Part shown: positions 27,430 through 35,724 of the stretch, in pieces
How the letters are laid out: each line of letters begins with the position of its first letter
Numbering within the stretch: the first letter of the stretch is position 1
Assembly: GCF_009936215.1 (NCBI RefSeq)
Contig: NZ_AP019551.1
Span: forward strand, 434,001-498,000
From: Athalassotoga saccharophila
GTDB taxonomy: Bacteria; Thermotogota; Thermotogae; Mesoaciditogales; Mesoaciditogaceae
DNA: 64,000 nucleotides
Direction: 5' to 3'
Position numbers and translations under genes: made by a program
The notes under the pieces: generated by a model
Seen by the model: the letters and a program-made list of their open reading frames with translations, nothing else
Databases searched by the model: none
Told to the model about the DNA's origin: nothing

Positions 27430-28506
27430 ATGATCAAAGATTTAATCGCTCTTGCAACCGTGATGTTTTCTATGAGAAGATGGAACAACAGGCCAACATT
27501 TGAATCTATAAGTGAGGCCTCAAATAGTGGTTTTATCCTTCATGTGGCACACCTGATGGGCATGCTTGAAATCTCAAATGGTAAAAAAGTCGATATGTCA
27601 AAGTTGATAAATCGCATCATATTGAAAGATATGCCCAAGTGCATAATCTCGGACATATCCCTTTCGACAAAGAGAATGATCCAGACGCTTTCCCCTTCGG
27701 CGTGGGACAGAATGTACAAAAGTTCAATAGATGATATCCTCAAGGACGTGCCTGACAAATTCAAAGCACAGTTTGAAGACGCGATGATCAACTCGAGAGA
27801 TGAATCAATTGAGGGAAAAATAGTCAATGCCGCTGATCTTTACGCCGCATTCAAAGAGGCCGAAACAAATGTGAGATTCTTTCCAGAATACTTCAAGGAG
27901 CCTTTTGAATCAATCAAGAAGGCGATGTATAAGATCGATCTTGAATCCTTCCATAATATACTCGAAGATGAAAAACTTAAAAATTACCTTACCCAAATAG
28001 CGGCTTTGATGTACGCGGTAAGATGGAACCAACATCCAAGAACCGTTCCAACGACCGTCGCTGGCCACACATTTTTTGTCACATTCACATCTTATCTTAT
28101 CGCCCTCGAAATGAACGAAATCAACATGCTTGACGTCCTTGAAAGGTCTATCTTTCACGATGTGCCAGAAGCATTAACGGGAGACATAATCTCACCGACC
28201 AAAAGAAGGGTAGAAGGGTTCGAGACCGTTGTCGAAGAGGTAGAATCAAAAATGGTAAACGAAATATTGCTTCCACTTCTGCCATCGGAGATCGCAAAAT
28301 ACTATTCGCCTTTGATGCTAAAGCCCTTCGATGGAGGCATCGAGGGAAAGGTCGCCCGTGCTTCCGACCTCATGGGCAGTCTTGTCGAGTGCAAGATGGA
28401 GATAGTCAACGGAATGCAAATAGACTTTTTCAGAAAGAGTTATGAATCCATAAAACAACAGATAAAATTTATGAATTTAGAGGTGGTCAATCAAATGATA
28501 GTTTGA
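27430..28506 (+). CDS. Tandem HD-domain protein (YfbR-like nucleotidase repeat)
   Basis: A 358-residue protein made of two similar halves. The second half (residues 185-358) has a full HD set: WNQHPRT, AGHTFFVTF, FHDVPEALTGDIISPTKR and a late KVARASDLMG aspartate, close to YfbR 5'-deoxynucleotidases. The first half repeats the plan (WNNRPT, LHVAHLMGML, KDMPKCIISDISLSTKR, KIVNAADLYAA), but the HD pair reads KD, so its metal site is probably lost. The ATG follows GGGAGGAAAAAG. It sits before a nucleoside-type binding protein, which suggests nucleotide or nucleoside turnover. Confidence 0.8.
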   Translation: MIKDLIALATVMFSMRRWNNRPTFESISEASNSGFILHVAHLMGMLEISNGKKVDMSKLINRIILKDMPKCIISDISLSTKRMIQTLSPSAWDRMYKSSIDDILKDVPDKFKAQFEDAMINSRDESIEGKIVNAADLYAAFKEAETNVRFFPEYFKEPFESIKKAMYKIDLESFHNILEDEKLKNYLTQIAALMYAVRWNQHPRTVPTTVAGHTFFVTFTSYLIALEMNEINMLDVLERSIFHDVPEALTGDIISPTKRRVEGFETVVEEVESKMVNEILLPLLPSEIAKYYSPLMLKPFDGGIEGKVARASDLMGSLVECKMEIVNGMQIDFFRKSYESIKQQIKFMNLEVVNQMIV

Positions 28507-28526
28507 CCAAACGGGGAGGTGCAAAG

Positions 28527-29534
28527 GTGAAAAAGTTTTTTGTGTTGTTGATTTTGGCACTTATTGCGGGTATAGGGTTATCGCTGACCGTTACATTCGT
28601 TACGGATACGGGCGGCATAGGAGACAAATCCTTCAACGACAGTGCATGGAATGGAGTCGAGATGGCCGTCAAAAATCTCGGTGTTACCGCAAATCTGATT
28701 CAATCCTATGAGCAGGCCGACTACATTCCAAATCTTTCGGCAGCGGCACAGGTTTCAGACGTGGTTGTTGCGGTTGGATTCTTGATTCAGGATGCAGTTA
28801 TAAAGGTGGCACCGCAATTTCCAAACACGAAATTCATCTTCATAGACGGATCGATAAATGGGATACCAAACGTTGAAAGTTACATCTTTGCCCAGCAGCA
28901 AGGAGGATTTTTGGTCGGCTACATAGCCGCAGCAATGACAAAAACTGGAAAGGTTGGAGTAGTTGCGGGAATGCCAATTCCTCCCGTTGACAGTTACATG
29001 TATGGATATGAAGCGGGCGTTGAAACTTACAACGTGCTTCATGGAACAAATGTGCAGGTTATCTCCGGTTACGTTGGGAGTTTCGATGATCCGGCAGCAG
29101 GAAAGGCGATGACCGAAAGCCAAATTGCCGCCGGTGCCGATATAGTATACCAACTCGCGGGTCTTAGCGGACTTGGAGTCATAGATGCGATGAAGAACCA
29201 GCCGGCCGGATATTACGCGATAGGAGCAGACATGGATCAGGATTATCTTGCACCGGGCCATGTACTTGTGAGTTCTTTAAAAAGAGTTGATATAGGCGTT
29301 TACGACGGGATAAAATCGGTCGTCGATGGAACATTCAAAGGAGGAACGATTTTACTTTCTTTGAATAACGGAGGAATAGGAATAAGTCCGATGACTTACA
29401 CGAAACAACTTGTTCCTCAATCCGTTATGAAAGAGGTAAAGGTCCTCGAGCAGATGATAATCGATGGTAAGTTGAATATTCCACAGACAAAAGAGGAATT
29501 TCAAAGTTTTCAGGTTCCACAGATCACTTTCTAA
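28527..29534 (+). CDS. BMP-family (basic membrane protein) substrate-binding protein
   Basis: A 335-residue periplasmic binding protein of the BMP/Med group that feeds nucleoside ABC importers. An N-terminal signal peptide (MKKFFVLLILALIAGIG) is followed by VTFVTDTGGIGDKSFNDSAW, the family opening. No lipobox cysteine is present, so it is likely soluble or anchored by its leader. The GTG at 28527 follows GGGGAGGTG. No permease or ATPase genes are adjacent, so the rest of the transporter must be elsewhere. A terminator follows directly. Confidence 0.88.
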   Translation: MKKFFVLLILALIAGIGLSLTVTFVTDTGGIGDKSFNDSAWNGVEMAVKNLGVTANLIQSYEQADYIPNLSAAAQVSDVVVAVGFLIQDAVIKVAPQFPNTKFIFIDGSINGIPNVESYIFAQQQGGFLVGYIAAAMTKTGKVGVVAGMPIPPVDSYMYGYEAGVETYNVLHGTNVQVISGYVGSFDDPAAGKAMTESQIAAGADIVYQLAGLSGLGVIDAMKNQPAGYYAIGADMDQDYLAPGHVLVSSLKRVDIGVYDGIKSVVDGTFKGGTILLSLNNGGIGISPMTYTKQLVPQSVMKEVKVLEQMIIDGKLNIPQTKEEFQSFQVPQITF

Positions 29535-29555
29535 AGCCCCTAACGGGGCTTTTTT
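29533..29555 (+). terminator. Terminator after the BMP-family gene
   Basis: AAGCCCC TAAC GGGGCTT followed by TTTT, overlapping the stop codon; a standard intrinsic terminator. Confidence 0.85.
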
Positions 29556-29569
29556 GCCGAGGTGAAATT

Positions 29570-30292
29570 ATGTTGGTGTACGGTCATAGAGGATACAGCG
29601 CAAAATATCCCGAGAACACGCTTTTGGCCTTTCAGAAGGCGATAGAATACGGCGCAGATGGGATAGAATTAGATGTCCATCTGACAAAAGACAAGAAAAT
29701 AGTCGTATGTCACGATGAAACGATAGACAGAACCTTTAACGGTTCCGGCCTTATTTCAGAGATGACGCTCGAAGAACTCAGAAAGTACGATTCACACGGC
29801 CAGAAGATTCCCACACTCGAGGAAGTATTCGATCTTATAGGTCCATTATTCAAAATAAACGTGGAACTCAAAACTGACGTCATAGAATCTGACGAGTTGG
29901 TCTTTAGAACTGTAAAACTCGTCAAAGAGAGAAATCCTGACAGGGTAATAATATCTTCATTCAACCACAAAAGCATACTTTACGCAAGAGAACTGGATAA
30001 GAATTTAAAACTCGCCTTTCTCTTTGGAGATCAACACATAGGAAAAACAAAAGAGATAGAAAAGCAGAGTGTCGAGGCGGGAATCTTTTCCTACAATCTG
30101 CCGGTTTACGCCAAGGGAATGGCCGAAATGGACGAATTGATCGATTTTGCGAAGGATCAGGGGATAAAGATAGTCTTTTGGACAGTTAATGACAGAGAAG
30201 ATATGGAATACGCGATAGAAAAAGAAGCCTACATCGTTATAACGAATGAAATTGAAAAGATAAGAGAGATTTTGATATCTCGTTTGGAATAA
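29570..30292 (+). CDS. Glycerophosphodiester phosphodiesterase
   Basis: Hydrolyses glycerophosphodiesters to glycerol-3-phosphate and an alcohol. The 240-residue protein has the family signature HRGYSAKYPENTLLAFQKA (about residue 5), GIELDVHLTKDK with the metal-binding Glu and Asp, and the catalytic HDETIDRTFNG. It has no signal peptide, so it acts in the cytoplasm (UgpQ-like). The ATG follows GAGGTGAAATT. It starts 15 bases after the terminator of the previous gene. Confidence 0.92.
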   Translation: MLVYGHRGYSAKYPENTLLAFQKAIEYGADGIELDVHLTKDKKIVVCHDETIDRTFNGSGLISEMTLEELRKYDSHGQKIPTLEEVFDLIGPLFKINVELKTDVIESDELVFRTVKLVKERNPDRVIISSFNHKSILYARELDKNLKLAFLFGDQHIGKTKEIEKQSVEAGIFSYNLPVYAKGMAEMDELIDFAKDQGIKIVFWTVNDREDMEYAIEKEAYIVITNEIEKIREILISRLE

Positions 30293-30293
30293 A

Positions 30294-31173
30294 TTGAAAA
30301 GATACTTTCATCTCTACCACCTTTTCTCGAATAATTTCTCGATTCTCTCTTATCTTTTAACTTCGGCCATAAATTCTGTTGCCGCCGAATGGAACCTACC
30401 GTTTTTCATGATAGGTTTGATAAATTTTGCCGGTGCCATCTCCTACGTGACGGCAAGTTTGTTTTTTGGAAGACTTGGCGATCTTTTCGGTCAGAAAAGG
30501 ATTTTAATCTTTATAACGATTATCTTTGCATTTTTTAACGTGCTCGGTTTCTTCTGGTCGAATGTCTTTGAACTTTTCGTCTTTGCCATAGGAGTGAACC
30601 TCTTCTTTGGAACATTTTTCCCCCAGATCGAAGGATTACTCTCAAAGAGGGAAAAGGCATTAAAGATAGATCCTGCGAGCACCGTAAATAGATTCACCCT
30701 TTCGTGGAGCACGGGAAATATAATAGGGATGGCGCTCGGACCCTTTTTGATAATCAAGTATCCTTACATAACATTTGGGTATGGAATAGCGCTAAACATC
30801 ATTGCCTCTTACATAATAAGGCGGGATCTTTTGAAAAATGGTGAGGCCATAAAGTTTAAACCATCTTACAGACTTACCGTTGCACCAAAGAATATAGATT
30901 TTCCACGCATAAAACTTTACAGACTCGTGTACAGAACGACTCTTTTCCTTTCAGGCCTTGTTTATTCTGCCGTCCTTTCATTATTTCCAAAGGTTATAAG
31001 CATGAATGGATTGCCCGTAAGAATAAGCGGATTTCTTATAGTAGGCGCCAACATAGGCGTTTTGATCGTTTTTTTAGCGCTCGGAAGGATAAAGATATGG
31101 GTTGGAAATCCAATCCTATCGACGATCTTCCTCTCCGTCATTCCGGTTGAAACCATTCTACTTTTCTTACCAC
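30294..31173 (+). pseudogene. MFS transporter, 5' part of gene broken by IS insertion
   Basis: From a TTG at 30294 (2 bases after the glycerophosphodiesterase) runs an MFS frame with motif A GRLGDLFGQKRI near residue 59 and about nine helices. It stays open until 31253, but from 31174 it reads insertion-sequence DNA. The rest of the gene continues at 33022. Joining the two parts at a single copy of CCAC gives an intact 388-codon frame across the ILLFLPPSPVLFFLISF helix. The transporter is therefore recently inactivated. Substrate unknown. Confidence 0.88.
31170..31173. repeat. Target-site duplication, left copy (CCAC)
   Basis: CCAC directly left of the insertion sequence matches CCAC at 33018-33021 directly right of it. 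Removing one copy restores the MFS reading frame. Confidence 0.7.
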
Positions 31174-31189
31174 CCCACTTTCCGCAGAT
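31174..31189 (+). repeat. Left terminal inverted repeat of the IS
   Basis: CCCACTTTCCGCAGAT; pairs with the complement of 33002-33017 with three mismatches. Confidence 0.8.
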
Positions 31190-31341
31190 AAAAAACAGTT
31201 TTTTGGATTTATTTGAAACTCATGTTTTAAAATTGAAAGTGGGAAATGATTAGAGTCAGTAATAGCCAAAGAAGCATTTGCTGTAACCTTGACGCACATC
31301 ACAAAGATTATACCACTATTTACCGTTTCGGATAGAGTCCA

Positions 31342-31369
31342 TTGATTTATGCCTTTCTGCTGCTATGAT
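31342..31369 (+). promoter_or_regulatory. Transposase promoter
   Basis: -35 TTGATT (31342-31347), 16-base spacer, -10 TATGAT (31364-31369), 30 bases before the transposase start. Confidence 0.55.
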
Positions 31370-31399
31370 CTATTTGAAAAAGACAGCGGAGGTAGAAAA

Positions 31400-32995
31400 A
31401 TGGAAATCACTACAAAGCAACTTGATCACCATGGACTTGTGGCTGGGACATTTGATAAATTTGAAATGGGAGAGGTCATTGAAAAGAGAATACCGAAAGT
31501 CCGGAACTTCAATCTTTCAACGTCTGCGATAATAAAAGCGATGATCATACTCGGGCTTGGTTTTGTTGACAGGAGATTGTACTTTGCAGGGAGTTATTTT
31601 GAGAACTGGGATGTTGAGAAACTTTTAGGCGAAGGAACTAAACCGGAAGATCTTAACGATGACGCTCTCGGCAGAGTGCTTGACAAGATTTATGATTACG
31701 GTCCAACGGAATTATTTCAAGAGATAGCGGCGCACGCTTTGAACAAACTTGAAATGGATGTTCACCTCGTTCACACCGATACCACAAGCGTGAGTGTAAG
31801 CGGCAATTACGAGATGGAAGACGGGACGAATGGTTTTAAGATCACCTTCGGTCATTCGAAAGATCACAGACAGGATTTGAAACAATTCGTGATAGGGATG
31901 GTTGTAAATCAGCATGGAATGCCGATGTTTGCCAAAACATACAACGGGAACGAATCGGATAAAGAGTCGATCAAAGAAATGGTCAAAGCAATCAGGAAGA
32001 ACATTGACAAAGACAAGAAAGTCTATCATGTGGCAGACAGTGCTTTCTACACTGCGGAAAACATTAGCGAACTCAGAACAACATACTGGATAAGCCATGT
32101 GCCGTCTACGATAAAAGAGGCTGAAGAAATGCTAAATAAAGAAGTTGAATTTCGTCCGACCAAAATTGAAGGATATGAAGTGTATTCCGAAATAAGCAAT
32201 TACGGCGGGATAAAACAAAAATGGATAATGGTGAATTCGAAATATCTTAAAGAACAGGAACTGAAAACATTTGACAGGCATTTGAAAAAAAGCAAGACAG
32301 AAGCGGAAAAGTCATTGAAAAAGACTGTGACGAAAGAACGGTATTTTTGTTCTGAAGACGGAATAAACAAGTCCAGACAATGGATGGAAGCTCATCCTCT
32401 TTTCAAATACGACAAGTTTGAGATAAAGAGCGTAAGAGTCAGAACTGACGGGAAAAGAGGAAGGCCTAAAGATGGGGATCCGACGATAGAAATGTATGAA
32501 ATAGATGCTGAGATAGGTCTGAATGAAGAAGCGGTTGAAAAGGCCAAAGCAAAACTCGGAAGATTCATACTTTCAACGAACGACATTGAACTTGAAGATG
32601 AAAAAGTGCTCGAATATTACAAAAACCAGACAACGGTCGAAAGAGGATTCAGGTTTTTGAAAGACAAAAGTTTCGGAGTAAGCGATGTGTATCTGAAAAA
32701 GCCCGGACGGATTCAGGCACTTGTGATGATAATGGTATTGACGTTATTGGTGTACTCGCTTTCGGAATGGGAAATAAGGCGCACATTGAAAGAGACAGGG
32801 CAAACATTTCCGAATCAGTTGAAAAAGCCGACAAACAGGCCGACATTCAGGTGGATATGTCAGAACTTCATGAACATAACCGTTGTAAATGTGGTTACAG
32901 ATGGGCAAACAACCACACAGATAGCGAATTTAAAAGATTTGCAGATCAAAGTGATAAGACTTTTGGGAGTTGAATATGAAAAATATTATTTCTGA
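31400..32995 (+). CDS. IS1634-family DDE transposase
   Basis: A 531-residue transposase that cuts and joins the element ends. The DDE catalytic residues are visible: the first Asp in VHTDTTSVSVSG (about residue 128), the second in YHVADSAFYTA (about residue 213), and the Glu in the IS4-type TTVERGFRFLKDKSF motif (about residue 413), with the conserved Y/R/E context. It is full length with no frameshift. The ATG at 31400 follows AGCGGAGGTAGAAA; an upstream in-frame ATG at 31349 lies in the promoter. Confidence 0.92.
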   Translation: MEITTKQLDHHGLVAGTFDKFEMGEVIEKRIPKVRNFNLSTSAIIKAMIILGLGFVDRRLYFAGSYFENWDVEKLLGEGTKPEDLNDDALGRVLDKIYDYGPTELFQEIAAHALNKLEMDVHLVHTDTTSVSVSGNYEMEDGTNGFKITFGHSKDHRQDLKQFVIGMVVNQHGMPMFAKTYNGNESDKESIKEMVKAIRKNIDKDKKVYHVADSAFYTAENISELRTTYWISHVPSTIKEAEEMLNKEVEFRPTKIEGYEVYSEISNYGGIKQKWIMVNSKYLKEQELKTFDRHLKKSKTEAEKSLKKTVTKERYFCSEDGINKSRQWMEAHPLFKYDKFEIKSVRVRTDGKRGRPKDGDPTIEMYEIDAEIGLNEEAVEKAKAKLGRFILSTNDIELEDEKVLEYYKNQTTVERGFRFLKDKSFGVSDVYLKKPGRIQALVMIMVLTLLVYSLSEWEIRRTLKETGQTFPNQLKKPTNRPTFRWICQNFMNITVVNVVTDGQTTTQIANLKDLQIKVIRLLGVEYEKYYF

Positions 32996-33001
32996 TCAAA
33001 G

Positions 33002-33017
33002 ATGTGCGAAATGTGGG
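33002..33017 (-). repeat. Right terminal inverted repeat of the IS
   Basis: ATGTGCGAAATGTGGG on the plus strand; the complement matches the left end at 13 of 16 positions. Confidence 0.8.
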
Positions 33018-33308
33018 CCACCATCACCTGTTTTGTTCTTTTTGATCTCCTTTTTTGCCGGAATGAGTTATGCCGTCCCCTATACCTATGCTATCTTCTA
33101 TGGACTGAACTCTCAGGATGAGGATGAAGGAAAACAAGGGGGCTTTCACGAAGCGATAATAGGCATGATATTCGGAATAGGACCTTTGATTGGCGGATTG
33201 GCAATTCAGATGTTGAATTTAGCGGGCCTTGGAATAATGTCGGCAACAATTCTAATTGCCGTCGCGATAATTCAGTATTCATTCATAAAATCTCTCACAA
33301 AAAAATAA
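33018..33308 (+). pseudogene. MFS transporter, 3' part of gene broken by IS insertion
   Basis: After the right CCAC duplication (33018-33021) the MFS frame resumes at 33022 and codes the last two to three helices (VLFFLISFFAGMSYAVPYTYA and HEAIIGMIFGIGPLIGG), ending at the TAA inside the terminator. It has no start signal of its own; a chance in-frame ATG at 32970 lies in the transposase end. It belongs with 30294-31173. Confidence 0.88.
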
Positions 33309-33328
33309 AGGCCACAAGGCCTTTATTT
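33303..33328. terminator. Bidirectional terminator
   Basis: An 11-bp perfect stem AAATAAAGGCC / GGCCTTTATTT with a 4-base loop. The stop codons of both convergent genes (MFS remnant and DUF1844) lie inside its arms, so it serves both strands. Confidence 0.85.
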
Positions 33329-33598
33329 GAATTGATTGACAAAGTTGAGTTGAAGATTGACGATGTGATTTTTTATCTCTTTTATTTCATTTTCATCTAA
33401 CCTTTTGTCGAGTACTTCTGACATTTTTTCGAGCAAATCTATTAAGAATTTTGCGTCTTCTTTTGATTTGTGAAATTCTCCGTCAGTGTCTTTGATAAGG
33501 CCAAGAGATATCCATGCTTTTTCTTCAAGAAGTCCAAAGACAAAAGAGACAAATTCCGCTGGAGAGAGATAATTCTTCTGTTTGTCCTCTTCTGCCAT
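33323..33598 (-). CDS. DUF1844 family protein
   Basis: A 91-residue protein with the DUF1844 pattern: PAEFVSFVFGLLEEKAWISLG, then HKSKEDAKFLIDLLEKMSEVL and ENEIKEIKNHIVNLQLNFV. Predicted all-helical and cytoplasmic; function unknown. The ATG follows GGGAGGAGTT. It is the last gene after the aldolase, 21 bases away and in the same direction, so probably co-transcribed. Confidence 0.8.
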   Translation of the reverse strand: MAEEDKQKNYLSPAEFVSFVFGLLEEKAWISLGLIKDTDGEFHKSKEDAKFLIDLLEKMSEVLDKRLDENEIKEIKNHIVNLQLNFVNQFK

Positions 33599-33619
33599 AA
33601 CTCCTCCCTATGGAATTGT

Positions 33620-34519
33620 TTACTGGTTAAAGGCCTTCATAGCCTCATCTACACTTTTTCCCTCAACGGTTATATCGTATATCGCGTTACACATTCTTAT
33701 AGCCTCATCGAGTGGTTTTTGATGAATATTTCTCCCCGTTGCGTTTCCGGCCGCACCACTTATGAAGATCTGATCGTGAAGTCTTTGGAGAAAGGCCCTT
33801 ACGTCTATGCTTGGACCGCCGGCGCACAGCACCTTTGTCCTGCCCGCCGCCATAACGGCCTCTTTGAACATCTCGGCGACATTTCCTTCTTTGACCTCAG
33901 GATAATTAACCTTGACAAAATCGCTTCCCAACGCTGCCACAATGCCTGTTGCCCCCGCTATAAGGTGAGGATCGAGTTCATCGGCGATGGAGATACCGCG
34001 CGGATATGCCCATATAACCGTCACAAGACCATTTTCGTGGGCTTTGTACACGATTTGGGCTGCCTGTCTGAACATTTCGGCCTCGTATTTACTTCCCGGA
34101 TATATCGTATAACCGACTCCGAGTATCTTAAGACCGCTTTCCTTTTTGAATTTGACAACCTGATCGACATCGATCCATTGGTTACTGAATGGATCCATCT
34201 GATCCGCTTTGATCAAATTCGTCTTGGAGTTCAATTTGACAAGATAAGGAACCTCTCTGTAATCCATTCCATATCTCGATATCAATCCAAGTTGTGTTGC
34301 AAAAACACCTATCTTGGCCTTGCTTGCGATTCTAAAAAGGTGTTCAGGATCCGCGTCATCAGGTGCAATGCCTTTGCCAAAAAAATCCTTGTTAAGATGT
34401 TCTACCTTCTGATCGCCAGCAAACAACATCAGTCTTCCAACGCCATGGGTAATCTCTTCGTAATTTCTCGAATATTCGGCACGCTTATCCTTTGGGACAT
34501 CAAGAGGAATCTTTTCCAT
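33620..34519 (-). CDS. Class I fructose-bisphosphate aldolase, archaeal (DhnA) type
   Basis: A 299-residue TIM-barrel aldolase of the DhnA/DeoC family. The Schiff-base lysine is in SDFVKVNYPEV (about residue 198). Other family marks are RLMLFAGDQKVEH near the start, VIWAYPRG, and the phosphate-binding AGGPSIDVRA and ISGAAGNATGRNI loops. It cleaves fructose-1,6-bisphosphate or a related ketose phosphate; a transaldolase-like substrate cannot be excluded. The ATG at 34519 follows AGGAGGTGA with good spacing. It has its own promoter. Confidence 0.85.
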   Translation of the reverse strand: MEKIPLDVPKDKRAEYSRNYEEITHGVGRLMLFAGDQKVEHLNKDFFGKGIAPDDADPEHLFRIASKAKIGVFATQLGLISRYGMDYREVPYLVKLNSKTNLIKADQMDPFSNQWIDVDQVVKFKKESGLKILGVGYTIYPGSKYEAEMFRQAAQIVYKAHENGLVTVIWAYPRGISIADELDPHLIAGATGIVAALGSDFVKVNYPEVKEGNVAEMFKEAVMAAGRTKVLCAGGPSIDVRAFLQRLHDQIFISGAAGNATGRNIHQKPLDEAIRMCNAIYDITVEGKSVDEAMKAFNQ

Positions 34520-34556
34520 TACCTTCACCTCCTTCTAAAGATCACTTATCACTAAA

Positions 34557-34562
34557 ATTATA
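34557..34562 (-). promoter_or_regulatory. Aldolase promoter -10 box
   Basis: On the minus strand TTTGGTATATAAT: an extended -10 with TATAAT. It shares the TTTGGTATA core with the repeated element upstream of apt and queF. The -35 is weak (TACTGT, 17 bases upstream). Confidence 0.55.
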
Positions 34563-34683
34563 TACCAAATCGTAATTTAACAGTAAAAGACTTTATTGAT
34601 TACGGAGCGTTACATGCCATATCTCTGTTTTTTCTATGTGACACGCGCTGTGCTGACACCTGCCGGAGCGATTCGGATACGGT

Positions 34684-35724
34684 TCAGTATATAACATTGT
34701 ATATCTTGGGGAAACGCTTTATAAAGATTCCCACCCCAAGCGCTACAAGTGATGAGACAAAGCCGGCGAAGATCTGAATGTAAAGGTTCGCACCCTTTGA
34801 GACATCAGCAAAGGGAAAAAAGGCCGCGAATGTGAGCCCTATTATCAAAATATGATCCGCGTATATATCAAATGAATGGTTCCCAAAGAGTGCGAGTACA
34901 CCGGAATATCTTTTTTCCTTTACAAGGTGGGACACCCATAAAAAGACTGGAAGTGAAAAGCAGTAAAAAAGGTATTCAAAAGGACCAAGGGCCGAGTATG
35001 ATTCGTAATCCTGTAAAAGTTTTGGAACGGTTATTATCATCGCAACGGATCCTGCATAGGAAAGCAGAAAACCAATCCATACCCAAAAAGATGGCTTTTT
35101 GAGCCATAAAAAGTCTCCATTTTGTGCAACGTACATTCCCCAAAGGTAAAAAAAGGCCCAGATCAAAGGATTTCGGTAAGTTATCGTCGAATTGACGATG
35201 GAATAATTCCAGTACTGGGGAATATAATACAATGCGGTAAAGAAAAGACCGGTTATCAGAGAGAATGCCATCAAATGTTTTAAATTCGTCTTGAAAATAA
35301 AAGGTGTTAAAACGTAAAAGATCAAAAGCACGAAGATAAAATAAAATGGAAGGTAGATAGTTGCGAAAAGATATCCGTAAATCAGGTTTGGAACGCTTAA
35401 CTGGTAAGATCCAGAAAGATAATTAGAAAGTCCTACTTGAATTAAAAGATAAATCGTAGACCATAAAAAATAAGGGGGAAGAAAGGTCTTGAGTTTTTTT
35501 GATACAAAATGAGAGGGCGATCTTTTGTAACTTCTGTATGCTAAGAATCCTGAAACAAAGAAAAAAATCACCACTACAGGTGTTCCTAAAGGGCCAAAAA
35601 AATAAAGCACATTCTGTATTTTTTCATCGTAAGTTTGAAAATTGTAAAAAATGGCATGAAAAAAGACGACCGTTAATATCCCGAACCCCTTTAAAAGATC
35701 GAATTCCTTTATTCTTTCATCCAT
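34684..35724 (-). CDS. Acyltransferase 3 family membrane protein
   Basis: A 346-residue protein with about ten membrane helices. The N-terminal family motif FDLLKGFGILTVVFFHAIF contains the catalytic histidine, and VVIFFFVSGFLAYRSYKR follows. Such enzymes (OafA/ExoZ type) acylate surface sugars. The start overlaps the TM0106 nuclease stop by 8 bases, so it ends the long queuosine-containing operon. Its substrate is unknown; a cell-envelope glycan is likely. Confidence 0.85.
   Translation of the reverse strand: MDERIKEFDLLKGFGILTVVFFHAIFYNFQTYDEKIQNVLYFFGPLGTPVVVIFFFVSGFLAYRSYKRSPSHFVSKKLKTFLPPYFLWSTIYLLIQVGLSNYLSGSYQLSVPNLIYGYLFATIYLPFYFIFVLLIFYVLTPFIFKTNLKHLMAFSLITGLFFTALYYIPQYWNYSIVNSTITYRNPLIWAFFYLWGMYVAQNGDFLWLKKPSFWVWIGFLLSYAGSVAMIITVPKLLQDYESYSALGPFEYLFYCFSLPVFLWVSHLVKEKRYSGVLALFGNHSFDIYADHILIIGLTFAAFFPFADVSKGANLYIQIFAGFVSSLVALGVGIFIKRFPKIYNVIY

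Larger units (their letters stand above)
31174..33017. mobile_element. IS1634-like (IS4 superfamily) insertion sequence
   Basis: An 1844-bp element bounded by imperfect terminal inverted repeats (CCCACTTTCCGCAGAT at the left, and the complement CCCACATTTCGCACAT at the right; 13 of 16 match) and flanked by a 4-bp duplication CCAC. It carries one intact transposase gene on the plus strand. The intact ends, intact transposase and clean target duplication point to a recent insertion. Confidence 0.88.

Noticed and set aside
33470-34555. Long plus-strand open frame opposite the aldolase
   Set aside because: It is the antisense shadow of a well-supported aldolase with conserved active-site motifs; it has no ribosome binding site and an unlikely composition.
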